A stretch of 34,164 nucleotides of DNA, taken from the NCBI GenBank assembly GCA_030688735.1, contig JAUYJC010000135.1:1-34164 (forward strand), given 5' to 3'. This DNA comes from Deltaproteobacteria bacterium. GTDB lineage: Bacteria; Desulfobacterota; Binatia; UBA9968. Under the pieces are notes generated by a model. It worked only from the letters and a program-made list of their open reading frames with translations, made no database searches and was not told the DNA's origin. Positions 25,721 to 34,164 of the stretch are shown here, piece by piece. Each line of letters opens with the position of its first letter. Within the stretch, counting starts at the first letter, position 1. The position numbers were made by a program, and so were the translations under genes.

Positions 25721-28204
25721 ATGGAAGCTACGTTAAAATCGCAGAAAGTTCCCGTCTATATCGAAGACGAGATGCGTCAGTCCTTCATGGACTACGCCAT
25801 GAGCGTCATCATCAGCCGCGCGCTACCCGACGTGCGCGATGGGCTGAAGCCGGTGCACCGGCGCGTGCTTTACGCCATGTACGACGCCGGCAACAGCTCC
25901 GAGAAGCCGTATAGGAAATCGGCCCGTCTGGTCGGCGATATCATGGGTAAGTATCATCCCCATGGCGACACGGCGATCTACGATACGATTGTGCGCATGG
26001 CGCAGGACTTTAACCTGCGCTACCCGCTGGTTGACGGCCAGGGCAACTTCGGCTCTATCGATGGCGATAATCCAGCGGCGATGCGTTATACCGAAATTCG
26101 CATGACGCAGCTGGCCGAGGAGATGCTCGCCGACATCGAAAAAGAGACGGTCGACTTCGTTCCGAACTACGACGACTCGCTCAGGGAACCCTCGGTTTTA
26201 CCGTCGAGAATTCCCAACCTGCTGATCAACGGCTCGGCGGGCATCGCGGTCGGCATGGCGACCAATATCCCGCCGCACAATTTGAGTGAAGTGATCGACG
26301 CCTTGATCGCGACCATCGACAACCCCGAGATTACGATCAAACAATTAATGAAGTTTATTCCCGGTCCGGACTTTCCCACCGGTGGTTTTATTCACGGCAG
26401 AGATCCGATTATTCAGGCTTATCATGAAGGCAAGGGCATCGTGCAGATGCGCGGCAAAGCCTTCACTGAGACGGTCAAGCGCACGGGCAAAGAGCAGATT
26501 ATCATCAGCGAAATACCCTACCAGGTCAACAAAAAACGGCTGATCGAGCAAATCGCCGCGCTGGTCAACGAGAAAAAGATCGAAGGCATCGGCGACCTGC
26601 GCGACGAATCGGACCGTGAGGGCATGCGCATCGTCATCGAACTCAAACGCGATGCCATGGCCGAGATCGTCATCAATCAGTTGCACAAGCATACCCAGCT
26701 GCAAGACTCGTTTGGCATGAATATGCTGGCCATCGTCGACGGCAAGCCCAAGCTGCTCAATCTCAAAGAAGCACTGAAATGCTTTCTCGATCACCGCAAA
26801 GAAGTGGTGACCCGGCGCACCGCCTACGATCTGCGCAAAGCCGAAGAGCGGCTGCATATCTTAGAAGGCTATCGCATCGCCCTCGACAATCTCGACGCGG
26901 TGATCACCCTGATTCGTAATTCCCAGGATCCGCGGGTCGCCAAAGACGGCTTAATGTCGAACTTCGGGCTGAGCGAGATTCAAGCCCAGGCGATTTTGGA
27001 TTTGCGCTTGCAGCGCTTGACCGGCTTGGAGCGCGACAAGATCATGGAAGAGTATCGCGAGACTGTGGAATTGATCGCCAAGCTCCGAGCCATTCTCGCC
27101 AACGAAAGTGAAATCTACAGGCTCATCGTCGCGGAACTCAAAGAGATTAAGAAGAACTACGGCGACGAGCGGCGCACGCGGATCGTCGACCGCTCGGAAG
27201 ATATTTCCATCGAAGACATGATCGTCGACGAAGACATGGCGGTGACGATTTCTCACGACGGCTATATCAAGCGCAATCCGGTAACTCTATACCGCGCGCA
27301 GCGGCGCGGCGGCAAAGGCAAGGTGGGTACGACGACCAAAGACGAGGATTTCGTCGAGTCGCTGTTTATCGCCTCGATGCACTCTTACATCCTGTTTTTT
27401 ACGACCATCGGCAAGGTTTATTGGATCAAAGTGCACGAGCTGCCGCAGGCGAGCCGGGCCGCGCGCGGCAAACCGATCGTCAATCTGCTCAATCTCGAGG
27501 CTGGTGAAAGGGTTTCGGCTTTTCTCTCGGTGCGCGAATTTCAGGAAGGGCGCTACATTATTTTCGCCACTAAAAAAGGCTTGGTCAAAAAAACCGAACT
27601 GATGCTGTATGCCCATCCGCGCCCCAGCGGCATTCGTGCCATCGGCTTGGAAGACGGCGACGAAGTGATCGGCGTGCGCCTGACCGACGGTCAACAGGAG
27701 ATCATTCTGTCCACGGCCGGCGGGCAGTCGATCCGATTCAAAGAGGAACAGGTTCGTTCCACCGGACGCGGCACCTACGGAGTCGTCGGCATGCGTCTCG
27801 ACGAAGGCGACGTTGTGGTCAGCATGGAGATTCTCACCCTCGGCTTCGACATCCTCACGGTGGCCGAATGCGGGCTCGGCAAGCGCACGGAAGTGGGTGA
27901 ATACCGCATCACCTCGCGCGGCGGCAAGGGCATCATCACCATGAAGACCAGCGACAAGACCGGCCGCGTAGTGGGCGTCCAACAGGTGACCCAAGACGAC
28001 CAGCTGATGCTCGTGACCAACGCCGGGAAGATCATTCGTATGCGCATCAAAGACATTCGCGTCATCGGCCGCAACACGCAGGGCGTGCGCCTCATCGAAC
28101 TCGAAGAAGGGGAGCGGGTGGTCTCGCTGGCGCGGCTCGCCGAAAAAGAGGAAGAGGTAGAGGAAGAGAACCAGGGAGAAAATGGTCCCAGCCCGCAAGG
28201 ATAA
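25721..28204 (+). CDS. gyrA: DNA gyrase subunit A
   Basis: GyrA cuts and rejoins DNA through Y123 in [10 protein letters not shown]. The breakage-reunion domain shows [20 protein letters not shown] and the quinolone region [15 protein letters not shown]. Position 84 (S83 of E. coli) is threonine, as in several wild-type Gram-negatives, and D88 is kept, so this is not evidence of resistance. The C-terminal pinwheel domain starts with the GyrA box QRRGGKG (about 527-533), which distinguishes it from ParC. The acidic tail [15 protein letters not shown] is a feature that modulates wrapping in some gyrases. At 827 residues it is slightly shorter than the E. coli protein. It lies 90 bases after gyrB with no visible ribosome-binding site. 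Confidence 0.97.
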   Translation: MEATLKSQKVPVYIEDEMRQSFMDYAMSVIISRALPDVRDGLKPVHRRVLYAMYDAGNSSEKPYRKSARLVGDIMGKYHPHGDTAIYDTIVRMAQDFNLRYPLVDGQGNFGSIDGDNPAAMRYTEIRMTQLAEEMLADIEKETVDFVPNYDDSLREPSVLPSRIPNLLINGSAGIAVGMATNIPPHNLSEVIDALIATIDNPEITIKQLMKFIPGPDFPTGGFIHGRDPIIQAYHEGKGIVQMRGKAFTETVKRTGKEQIIISEIPYQVNKKRLIEQIAALVNEKKIEGIGDLRDESDREGMRIVIELKRDAMAEIVINQLHKHTQLQDSFGMNMLAIVDGKPKLLNLKEALKCFLDHRKEVVTRRTAYDLRKAEERLHILEGYRIALDNLDAVITLIRNSQDPRVAKDGLMSNFGLSEIQAQAILDLRLQRLTGLERDKIMEEYRETVELIAKLRAILANESEIYRLIVAELKEIKKNYGDERRTRIVDRSEDISIEDMIVDEDMAVTISHDGYIKRNPVTLYRAQRRGGKGKVGTTTKDEDFVESLFIASMHSYILFFTTIGKVYWIKVHELPQASRAARGKPIVNLLNLEAGERVSAFLSVREFQEGRYIIFATKKGLVKKTELMLYAHPRPSGIRAIGLEDGDEVIGVRLTDGQQEIILSTAGGQSIRFKEEQVRSTGRGTYGVVGMRLDEGDVVVSMEILTLGFDILTVAECGLGKRTEVGEYRITSRGGKGIITMKTSDKTGRVVGVQQVTQDDQLMLVTNAGKIIRMRIKDIRVIGRNTQGVRLIELEEGERVVSLARLAEKEEEVEEENQGENGPSPQG

Positions 28205-28269
28205 TCGCAATTGCGGTATGCTAAAGTTGCGCTCGCCTTGCCGCGCAGCATGTTCATAGGTAAACGCTC

Positions 28270-29277
28270 GTGGGTGTGGACATAGGGATTATCGGCGCCG
28301 GCGGCTGGGGCATTGCTCTGGCCAAGCTGCTGGCCGACAAAGGGGAGCAGATTACGCTGTGGTGTCATGGCGCCGATACCTGCCGGGACCTCAGAGAGAT
28401 ACGAGAAAGTTCCAGCTACCTGCCGGGCGTTACTTTGCCCGCTCAAGTTCGAGTAACCGCCGCGCTGGAAGAAGCAGTTGCCGGCAAGTCTTTGCTGCTT
28501 TGCGTGGTGCCGTCGCATACGCTACGCGAGGTAATGGCGCAAACCGTTTCGCGGGTAGCTCCTGAGACAACGATCGTTTGCGGCACCAAAGGATTGGAGG
28601 AAGAGAGTCTTAAGACCGCGGGCGAGGTGCTGGCTGATATCTTCGGCGCCGAGCGCCGGGCACGCCACGCTTTTTTATCGGGCCCGAGCTTCGCCGCCGA
28701 TGTCGCGCGCGGGCTGCCGACGGCGTTGACCGTTGCGGCTCATGCCGAGGCGGTCGCGGCGGCTGTTCAACAAATCTTAAGCACTCAAAGCTTCAGAGTT
28801 TATACTTCGAAGGACGTGATCGGCGTGCAACTCGGCGGGGTGGTGAAGAACGTCATCGCCATCGCCGCCGGGATCAGCGATGGGCTGGGACTGGGGCAAA
28901 ACGCGCGGGCAGCGTTGATCACCCGTGGGCTGGCTGAAATGACCCGACTGGCGGTGCGCATGGGTGCCGACTCGATAACGCTTGCCGGTCTCCCCGGTTT
29001 GGGCGACTTGATTCTGACTTGCACCGGAGATTTGAGCCGGAATCGAAGGGTCGGGTTACAGATCGCTCAGGGGAAAAACCTTCAGGAGATTACCTCGGGC
29101 ACGCGAACGGTCGCCGAAGGGGTTCGCAACGCTCGCTCGGTCCATTCGCTGGCGCTGCGATTGGGCGTGGAAATGCCGATCGTGGAGCAGATGGATCAGG
29201 TGCTTTACCAGGGGAAAAAGCCCGCTGAGGCGGTGCGCGACTTGATGCAGCGCTCGCTCAAGGCGGAGGTGCGGTAG
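28270..29277 (+). CDS. gpsA: NAD(P)-dependent glycerol-3-phosphate dehydrogenase
   Basis: GpsA reduces dihydroxyacetone phosphate to sn-glycerol-3-phosphate, the backbone for phospholipids. The Rossmann motif GIIGAGGWG is at 6-14. The family then shows KGLEEE, FLSGPSFAADVARG, LGGVVKNVIAIAAGISDGLG (containing the catalytic lysine) and GLGDLILTCTGDLSRNRRVG. At 335 residues it is full length. The start is GTG 28270; a second GTG six bases on is an alternative. It follows gyrA by 65 bases. In many bacteria gpsA lies next to plsY or der, so its position here between gyrA and rpmH is less usual. Confidence 0.96.
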   Translation: MGVDIGIIGAGGWGIALAKLLADKGEQITLWCHGADTCRDLREIRESSSYLPGVTLPAQVRVTAALEEAVAGKSLLLCVVPSHTLREVMAQTVSRVAPETTIVCGTKGLEEESLKTAGEVLADIFGAERRARHAFLSGPSFAADVARGLPTALTVAAHAEAVAAAVQQILSTQSFRVYTSKDVIGVQLGGVVKNVIAIAAGISDGLGLGQNARAALITRGLAEMTRLAVRMGADSITLAGLPGLGDLILTCTGDLSRNRRVGLQIAQGKNLQEITSGTRTVAEGVRNARSVHSLALRLGVEMPIVEQMDQVLYQGKKPAEAVRDLMQRSLKAEVR

Positions 29278-29584
29278 ACCCGGATTCCGCAGTGGGCAAG
29301 CGACCATTTGAGCGAGGGGCAAACCTTCCGCGACGAAGACAATGCTTTTCTACCTCTGAGCTCAGGGCAGATCTCGCGGCTGTCCGAATCATGTCAGACC
29401 CATAAGGCAATGTGCCAAGGGGGCGGAAAAGACTCTGAAACAGCACGCCTGGGTGTCTTCGCTGCTCCAGGTTTACCCCGCGCTCATGTGCAACTGCGGA
29501 ATTGAGGTTAAATTGACTTCGCCGGTACTCTATGATTGATATGACCATTCGGCAGAGTAGTGCGATAAAGGGAGCGGAACTCAG
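29278..29584. other. Gene-free stretch upstream of rpmH
   Basis: This 307-base region holds no ORF I support. It contains a CTGAGCTCAG palindrome (29356-29365) and AT-richer sequence before rpmH with several promoter-like hexamers (TTGAGG 29502, TTGACT 29513, TATGAT 29531), none paired at ideal spacing. No TTATCCACA-type DnaA boxes are visible, so there is no sign of oriC here. Confidence 0.55.
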
Positions 29585-29746
29585 ATGAAACGAACCTATC
29601 AACCAAGCAACATTCGACGGAAAAGGACCCATGGATTTCTTACCCGCATGGCGACACCCGGGGGCCGCAACGTGCTCAGGCGGCGGCGGGCCAAGGGGCG
29701 GAAAAGGCTCACGGTTAGCGTGCCGCCAAAGCGGGCGCGAACCTAA
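29585..29746 (+). CDS. rpmH: 50S ribosomal protein L34
   Basis: The 53-residue basic protein begins [20 protein letters not shown], the invariant opening of L34, and continues [20 protein letters not shown]. It is slightly longer than the usual 44-46 residues because of a basic tail ([13 protein letters not shown]). AAGGGAG (29568-29574) lies about 10 bases before the ATG. It is followed 9 bases later by rnpA, the classic rpmH-rnpA pairing. L34 is a late-assembling component of the large ribosomal subunit. Confidence 0.97.
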   Translation: MKRTYQPSNIRRKRTHGFLTRMATPGGRNVLRRRRAKGRKRLTVSVPPKRART

Positions 29747-29755
29747 GAGTGAGGG

Positions 29756-30118
29756 ATGCCAGCTAAAGGCGCCGAGGATTTTCCGAAAACAGCCCGCCTG
29801 AGGAAACGACCCGAATTCTTGAAGGTCTCGCGCACCGGCAGGAAGATTCACACCGCAAATTTTCTGGTTATCAGTAAAGCCAACGATAAGGGCAAAGCGA
29901 GACTGGGTATTACCGTCAGCGGCAAGGTGGGCAACTCGGTCGTGCGCAATCGGATCAAACGGCTGGTGCGGGAATTCTTTCGCCGTCGCCGTCATGAATG
30001 GGTTCCCGGAGTCGATATCCTGGTCATCGCTCGCAAGAGCGCGCCGGGCCTTTCTCTGAGCCTCATCGAAAATGAACTTGGCAGGAGCCTTTTGAGTCAA
30101 AGGAGCGGCCAAAAGTGA
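29756..30118 (+). CDS. rnpA: Ribonuclease P protein component
   Basis: RnpA is the basic protein cofactor of the RNase P ribozyme that trims the 5' ends of tRNAs. The 120 residues carry the family opening LRKRPEFLKVSRTGRKIHTA, the strand RLGITVSGKVGNSVVRNRIK and the RNP-like motif RNRIKRLVREFFRRRR, followed by DILVIARKSAP. The gene sits between rpmH and yidD, as in most bacteria. Its ribosome-binding site (GAGTGAGGG) is unusually close to the ATG. Confidence 0.97.
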   Translation: MPAKGAEDFPKTARLRKRPEFLKVSRTGRKIHTANFLVISKANDKGKARLGITVSGKVGNSVVRNRIKRLVREFFRRRRHEWVPGVDILVIARKSAPGLSLSLIENELGRSLLSQRSGQK

Positions 30119-30339
30119 TGACCGGGATTCCCAGCGCAGCGATGGCCATCGTTCTAACGGGCTATCATAAATTCTTATCTCCCGCTTTGCCGTGCGCCTG
30201 TCGCTTTTACCCTAGCTGTTCGGTCTACGCTGCGCAGGCGATACGGAAACGCGGCGTCTTCAAGGGAACCCTGCTCGGCTTGCGTCGGCTAGGCCGCTGC
30301 CATCCCTGGAGCCCCGGCGGTTATGATCCCGTGAAATAA
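30115..30339 (+). CDS. yidD: Membrane protein insertion efficiency factor YidD
   Basis: The 74-residue protein shows the family cysteine pattern: YHKFLSPALPCACRFYPSCS, then YAAQAIRKRGVFKGTLLGLR and RLGRCHPWSPGGYDPV. YidD helps YidC insert membrane proteins. GTG 30115 overlaps the rnpA stop by 4 bases and has AGGAG nine bases upstream; ATG 30118, one residue later, is the alternative. Either way translation is coupled to rnpA. A short N-terminal extension precedes the conserved YHKFLSP. Confidence 0.96.
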   Translation: MMTGIPSAAMAIVLTGYHKFLSPALPCACRFYPSCSVYAAQAIRKRGVFKGTLLGLRRLGRCHPWSPGGYDPVK

Positions 30340-30345
30340 GTTTTT

Positions 30346-31971
30346 ATGGATAAACGCACATTGCTAGCGATTGCCCTTTCCATCTTGATCCTTGTGATCT
30401 ACCAGGAAATGGTCACGCGATATTACGGACCTCCGCCTTCACCTCCCTCTGAGGTCACCAAGGAAGCGGAAAAACCAGCGGCGGCCGACCGTGCCGCGAT
30501 CCCGCCGCCCGCACCGGCACCCGCGAACGAAGCTATGCCGGTTGAGCTACCCGTCGCCAAGTCAGCGAAAGACGTTCGGGTTGAGACCGACAACTACATC
30601 GCCGTTTTCACGACTCTTGGCGCGCGGCTAAAAAGTTTCAAGCTAAAGCATTATCGCAGCTCGGTGGATGAACAGAGTCCACCGTTCGACATCGTGACCT
30701 CGGCGCGCGGAGTGCCGTTGCCGTTGGGGGTACGCTGGCAGGGGGCGACGCCGGCGGATGACGGTTCGGTGGTTTACGCCGTGCAACGCGGCGATTTAAA
30801 GCTCGCGGGAGACGCCAAGGGTACTTTGGTGTTTCAAGGGCAAACAGCCGACGGGTCGGTGATCACCAAGTCGTTTGCTTTCTCCGGTTCGACGTATCCG
30901 ATTCAACTGGAGATTTCGCTTAGGGCAGCGGATAACTCCGCCCGGGCTCTGGAAATCCTGTTTACGGATAAAAGCGATCATACCGTGCCCAACCCCGCTG
31001 CCCCCTTCGAGGGACTCATCGCGCTGGTCGACAACAAGATCAAGCGCGAGCCGCCACCTGAGGCAAACAAGGCGCATGAGTTCAGCGGCGATGTTGCCTG
31101 GGCCGGCTTCGGTCACACCTACTTTTTCTTCGCGCTGCTCCCGGAAAATGGCGCGAACCACAAGATTGCAGTTCATCAAACCGGCGCCTCGGTGACCGCC
31201 TCGCTCAGCGGTCCCGCGGTCAACTCGGGAGCGGCGAGTCGTTACTTGCTCTATATCGGCCCCAAAGATCTCGATACGCTCAAGTCGCTGGATAAGCAGC
31301 TCGAAAAATCCATCGACTTCGGTTATTTCGGATTAATCTCGATTCCGTTGCTCTACGTGCTCCATTTTTCACACCGCTTCACCGCGAGTTACGGCATCGA
31401 CATCATCCTGCTGACGGTGCTGATCAAGATTCTCATGGCGCCGCTGACGCACAAGAGCTTCGTGTCGATGAAAAAGATGCAGAAGCTCCAGCCCCAGATG
31501 GAGCGGCTCAAAGAAAAGTTCGCCAATGAGAAAGAGAAACTCAATAAAGAAATCATGGAGCTCTACCGACGTAACGGGGTCAATCCCCTGGGCGGTTGTC
31601 TGCCGATGGTGCTCCAGTTTCCGGTCTTCATCGGACTCTACAACGCTTTGAGCACGCCCATCGAACTGCGCCACGCGCCGTTCATGTGGATCAAAGATCT
31701 GTCACGGCCGGACTGGGAGGCGCTGCCCTTTACCTTCGCGGATTGGCATTTAGGGATCCCGATTCTGACGCTGCTGATGGGCGCGAGCATGTTCCTGCAG
31801 CAGTGGATGACGCCGAGCGCCGGAGATCCGAATCAAAGAAAGATGATGATGCTAATGCCACTCGTGTTCACTTTCATGTTCGTGTCATTCCCGGCCGGAC
31901 TCACCGTCTACTGGCTGATCAATAATATCCTTTCGATCGGCCAGCAGTACTGGATCAACCGCAGCGTCTGA
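30346..31971 (+). CDS. yidC: Membrane protein insertase YidC
   Basis: YidC inserts and folds inner-membrane proteins alone or with SecYEG. The 541 residues begin with a signal-anchor (RTLLAIALSILILVIYQEMV), then a Pro/Ala-rich linker and a large periplasmic beta-domain (about 75-330), the Gram-negative layout. The Oxa1-like core follows: YFGLISIPLLYVLHFSHRF, LIKILMAPLTHKSFVSMKKM, the basic loop with MQKLQPQMERLKEKF, GCLPMVLQFPVFIGLYNALS and a final FPAGLTVYWLINNILSIGQQ. It starts 6 bases after yidD and ends 29 bases before the jag ATG, all in one apparent operon. Confidence 0.97.
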   Translation: MDKRTLLAIALSILILVIYQEMVTRYYGPPPSPPSEVTKEAEKPAAADRAAIPPPAPAPANEAMPVELPVAKSAKDVRVETDNYIAVFTTLGARLKSFKLKHYRSSVDEQSPPFDIVTSARGVPLPLGVRWQGATPADDGSVVYAVQRGDLKLAGDAKGTLVFQGQTADGSVITKSFAFSGSTYPIQLEISLRAADNSARALEILFTDKSDHTVPNPAAPFEGLIALVDNKIKREPPPEANKAHEFSGDVAWAGFGHTYFFFALLPENGANHKIAVHQTGASVTASLSGPAVNSGAASRYLLYIGPKDLDTLKSLDKQLEKSIDFGYFGLISIPLLYVLHFSHRFTASYGIDIILLTVLIKILMAPLTHKSFVSMKKMQKLQPQMERLKEKFANEKEKLNKEIMELYRRNGVNPLGGCLPMVLQFPVFIGLYNALSTPIELRHAPFMWIKDLSRPDWEALPFTFADWHLGIPILTLLMGASMFLQQWMTPSAGDPNQRKMMMLMPLVFTFMFVSFPAGLTVYWLINNILSIGQQYWINRSV

Positions 31972-32000
31972 AAGCGCGGTTGCCTAGAGAGGTTTGCGAT

Positions 32001-32870
32001 ATGGACTTCGTGGAAACCGAAGGCGATACCATCGATCAGGCGATTGAAAACGCGCTCAAGGCCCTAGGAGTGGCGCGGGAGAAAATTACCGTCGATATTC
32101 TGTCGGAGGGGAAGAAAGGTATCTTCGGTTTCGGCGCGCAGAAAGCGCGCGTGCGGGCGTCCCTGACGAAGTCCGGCATCGACCGTTCGATTCGACCCCC
32201 GGCCTTGGCCGGGGGCTCTCGCGCGGGATTCCGTCCTACCAACGACCTGGAAGGCGCCACGGGCTTGCCGGAGGGGCTTCACCCGGAAGAACCGCAAGCG
32301 ATCAGCGGCGAGATCGAATCCCCTGTCAGCGACGCCGAAGCATCGGCCATCGCTGAGAAGGCCAAAGCGACCCTGGTGGATATCCTCGGCTTGATGGGGA
32401 TCAAGGCCACGGTGGAAACCCTCAGCGACAAGAAGAGCGGTGAAACTATCCTCGAGGTTCGCTCGGACAACAGTGGGCTCTTGATCGGCCGCAAGGGCCA
32501 GACTCTGGAAGCGCTGCATTATCTTGTCACTCGCATCGCCGGTGAGCGGCCGGGTAACGAAGGGCCTCATCTGGTGATCGATATCGAGAACTATCGCGAG
32601 CGCCGCCGCAAGTCCCTCGAGGACATGGCCCTGCGCTTGGGGGAAAAGGCCAAACGGCAACGCAAGACCGTGACGGTGGATGCGCTGAGCGCCGCCGATC
32701 GCCGGATCATTCACGCCGCGCTTCAGGATGATCCGTGGGTGACGACCAGAAGCCTGGGTCAGGGTTCCTATCGCCGCCTGCTGATTATCCCCGAAGGAGA
32801 CCGCAAGCGGAAAGATGAGCCCACGGCGGCGGCGGAAAAATCTCCCGCAAAGGAAACAAGTGACGAGTGA
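32001..32870 (+). CDS. jag: Jag/KhpB RNA-binding protein
   Basis: The protein has the three-part Jag structure: a Jag_N domain (1-52, with TIDQAIENALKALGVAREKI and GKKGIFGFGAQKARV), a linker, a KH domain (about 118-195, with NSGLLIGRKGQTLEALHYLV) and an R3H domain (RRRKSLEDMALRLGEKAKRQ, then R-x-x-x-H in DRRIIHAAL). It binds RNA and is linked to cell-division and envelope control in Gram-positives; its role in diderms is less clear. ATG 32001 is chosen over TTG 31980 because AGAGAGG lies about 8 bases before it; this gives 289 residues. The linker contains a 20-bp perfect palindrome at 32196-32215. An intrinsic terminator follows the stop. Confidence 0.95.
   Translation: MDFVETEGDTIDQAIENALKALGVAREKITVDILSEGKKGIFGFGAQKARVRASLTKSGIDRSIRPPALAGGSRAGFRPTNDLEGATGLPEGLHPEEPQAISGEIESPVSDAEASAIAEKAKATLVDILGLMGIKATVETLSDKKSGETILEVRSDNSGLLIGRKGQTLEALHYLVTRIAGERPGNEGPHLVIDIENYRERRRKSLEDMALRLGEKAKRQRKTVTVDALSAADRRIIHAALQDDPWVTTRSLGQGSYRRLLIIPEGDRKRKDEPTAAAEKSPAKETSDE
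32196..32215. repeat. Perfect 20-bp palindrome inside the jag linker
   Basis: CCCCCGGCC-TT-GGCCGGGGG is a perfect 9-bp stem with a 2-base loop, within the coding sequence between the Jag_N and KH domains. It encodes part of PPALAGGSRAG, a proline/glycine-rich stretch unlike the surrounding domains. It looks like a dispersed palindrome inserted in frame. Confidence 0.7.
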
Positions 32871-32874
32871 GGGG

Positions 32875-32901
32875 GGAAGACACAAGGCATCTTCCTTTTT
32901 T
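32875..32901 (+). terminator. Intrinsic terminator after jag
   Basis: GGAAGA (32875-32880) and TCTTCC (32890-32895) form a 6-bp stem with a 9-base loop, followed at once by six T residues (32896-32901). It starts five bases after the jag stop codon and should end the rpmH-to-jag transcript. The stem is short, so efficiency may be moderate. Confidence 0.75.
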
Positions 32902-32934
32902 ATGGTTGTTCCGGGTTTAGTGTGAAAGAGTAAT

Positions 32935-33004
32935 CACCACGAAGGACACGAAGAGCACGAAGTTTAAGAATAAAATTTCCGAAACCTTCGTGGTCTTCGT
33001 GGTG
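32935..33004. repeat. CACGAAG-type inverted repeat
   Basis: CACCACGAAGGACACGAAG (32935-32953) and CTTCGTGGTCTTCGTGGTG (32986-33004) are inverted copies matching at 17 of 19 positions around an AT-rich 32-base centre. Within each arm the CACGAAG unit repeats in tandem. Outside lie weaker inverted TGTGA...AGTAA and TTACTCACA sequences. Similar CACCACGAAGGACACGAAG repeats are widely scattered in many bacterial genomes (from memory, not searched). It separates the jag terminator from the ispG promoter. Confidence 0.7.
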
Positions 33005-33104
33005 AACGAAATCAAGGTAAGAGTGCCAGGTTACTCACACAGAAGCCTGAAGAGTCTTTTTTCTTTCGCCTAACTCCTTACTCCTCACTCTTTAAGAACG
33101 TTGA

Positions 33105-33133
33105 TTGACCACCCGGCGGCGGTCCTTTATAGT
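33105..33133 (+). promoter_or_regulatory. Promoter of ispG, giving a leaderless mRNA
   Basis: TTGACC (33105-33110), a 17-base spacer and TATAGT (33128-33133) form a strong sigma-70-type promoter. Only six bases separate the -10 from the GTG start codon at 33140, so transcription should begin at or beside the start codon. No ribosome-binding site is visible. Confidence 0.6.
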
Positions 33134-33139
33134 GTCACC

Positions 33140-34164
33140 GTGATTGAGCGACGCAAAACCAGGCAGATTCAACTCGGCAAGGTTAAGGTCGGCGGCGATG
33201 CCCCGATCACCGTGCAATCGATGACCAAGACCGACACCCGTGACGTGCGCGCCACCGTGCAGCAGATCTGGGATCTCGAAGCGGCGAGCTGCGATATCGT
33301 GCGGGTCGCGGTGCCGGTGCGCGAGGCCGCGGAACAATTGGGCGAGATCAAAAGAAAGATTCGCATTCCGCTCATCGCCGATATCCACTTCAATTACAAA
33401 CTGGCGTTGATCGCGCTTGAGCAGGGCGTCGACGGCTTGCGCCTCAACCCCGGCAACATCGGCGCGCGCAAGTACGTCGAAGAAGTCGTCAAAGTAGCTT
33501 CCGAGCGCCGGATTCCGATTCGCATCGGCGTCAACGCCGGTTCCCTGGAAAAAGACCTGTTGCAGAAATACGATGGTCCGACCGCCGAAGGCATGGTAGA
33601 GAGCGGGCTGCGCCATATCCGAATACTCGAAGATGCCGGCTATCCGGAGATCAAGATTTCGCTCAAGGCTTCCGATCCGTTGATGATGATCGAAGCCTAC
33701 CGCATGCTCGCCGACAAGGTCGATTATCCGTTTCATCTCGGTGTCACGGAGGCGGGCACCCCGACGGTCGGCACGATTAAATCCGCCGTCGGGCTCGGCA
33801 CGCTGCTCGCCGAAGGCATCGGCGACACCATCCGGGTTTCCCTTGCCGCCGATCCGGTGGAAGAGGTACGCGTCGGCAGAGAGATCCTCAAAGCCCTCGG
33901 CCTCAAGAAAGAGGGACTGACCTTCGTCGCCTGTCCCTCCTGCGGCCGGGCCGATGTCGATCTGGTCGCCTTGGCCAAAGCCGTCGAAGAAAAAATGCTG
34001 CCTTACAGCAATCTCAACATCCACGTCGCGGTCATGGGCTGTGAAGTCAACGGCCCCGGTGAAGCGCGGGCCGCCGATCTCGGCGTGGCGGGCGGCAAGG
34101 GTATCGGCTTGATCTTCAAACACGGCGAGATAATCCGCAAGGTCCCCGAAGCGCAGATCGTCGA
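33140..34164 (+). CDS. ispG: 4-hydroxy-3-methylbut-2-enyl diphosphate synthase, 3'-truncated
   Basis: IspG (GcpE) is the [4Fe-4S] enzyme that converts MEcPP to HMBPP in the MEP isoprenoid pathway. The frame runs off the window after 341 complete codons, probably only some residues short of the end. It begins [20 protein letters not shown] and shows the TIM-barrel opening [11 protein letters not shown] and the C-terminal cluster domain: C265 and C268 in ACPSCGR, C301 in [11 protein letters not shown] and E308. The C301-E308 spacing equals C305-E312 of E. coli. The short two-domain form is the bacterial type. The start is GTG 33140; an in-frame TTG at 33101 lies inside the promoter and is unlikely. 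Confidence 0.96.
   Translation, partial: MIERRKTRQIQLGKVKVGGDAPITVQSMTKTDTRDVRATVQQIWDLEAASCDIVRVAVPVREAAEQLGEIKRKIRIPLIADIHFNYKLALIALEQGVDGLRLNPGNIGARKYVEEVVKVASERRIPIRIGVNAGSLEKDLLQKYDGPTAEGMVESGLRHIRILEDAGYPEIKISLKASDPLMMIEAYRMLADKVDYPFHLGVTEAGTPTVGTIKSAVGLGTLLAEGIGDTIRVSLAADPVEEVRVGREILKALGLKKEGLTFVACPSCGRADVDLVALAKAVEEKMLPYSNLNIHVAVMGCEVNGPGEARAADLGVAGGKGIGLIFKHGEIIRKVPEAQIV

Noticed and set aside
25800-26000. Threonine at the E. coli GyrA S83 position, suggesting fluoroquinolone resistance
   Set aside because: Threonine here is wild type in several Gram-negative bacteria and D88 is intact, so it is not evidence of acquired resistance.
29502-29541. Promoter for rpmH built from TTGAGG or TTGACT with TATGAT
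   Set aside because: The hexamers pair only at 12 or 23 bases, or need weak alternatives such as TACTCT at 18; no combination was convincing.

Overview
The window is a chromosomal segment of an uncultured, moderately GC-rich diderm bacterium. TonB, a TonB-dependent receptor, a YidC with a large periplasmic domain and a GyrB with the Gram-negative TOPRIM insert point to an outer membrane. The gene content (paired acyl-CoA dehydrogenases, a solitary PF04392-type binding protein, a LonB-like protease, many small dispersed palindromes) resembles deltaproteobacterial-grade lineages such as Binatota, Methylomirabilota/Rokubacteria or Tectomicrobia. This placement is inference, because the window has no rRNA.

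Layout. 1-3.0 kb: the 3' part of an extended SDR/epimerase, a convergent Phd/YefM-RelE/ParE toxin-antitoxin pair, a class II aldolase-family protein and a 124-aa protein of unknown function behind a promoter with an overlapping dyad. 3.0-8.1 kb: three protein quality-control proteases side by side (an M48-TPR lipoprotein, a Lon-like AAA+ protease and a periplasmic HtrA). 8.2-12.6 kb: an SDR, an acyl-CoA dehydrogenase, a periplasmic binding protein and a second acyl-CoA dehydrogenase, with a MITE-like repeat between the first dehydrogenase and the binding protein. 12.8-14.6 kb: an AT-richer two-gene cassette, an ABC-type AAA ATPase overlapping a DUF4276 TOPRIM protein, organised like OLD/PARIS-type phage defence. 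It lies between the end of the second acyl-CoA dehydrogenase and a diverged second copy of that gene's last 31 codons.

14.9-23.0 kb, all on the minus strand: a vitamin B12 acquisition locus. It has a CobS-like ribazoletransferase, an AEC-family permease, tonB behind a cobalamin riboswitch, and a BtuB-like receptor behind a second, enlarged cobalamin riboswitch, followed by the BtuF-BtuC-BtuD ABC importer. The receptor and TonB would move cobalamin across the outer membrane, BtuFCD would take it across the inner membrane, and the riboswitches would shut import down when B12 is plentiful.

23.2-34.2 kb, plus strand: conserved housekeeping genes gyrB-gyrA-gpsA-rpmH-rnpA-yidD-yidC-jag, a terminator, then ispG running off the window end. 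dnaA, dnaN and recF, often next to gyrB or rpmH, are absent, and I see no DnaA-box cluster.

The strongest leads for something new are the ATPase/DUF4276 cassette with its flanking gene-tail duplication, and the repeat-expanded B12 riboswitch. Also worth attention are a palindrome inserted in frame in jag, and genes (M48 protease, ispG) whose -10 elements lie only 6-7 nt before the start codon, suggesting leaderless mRNAs.
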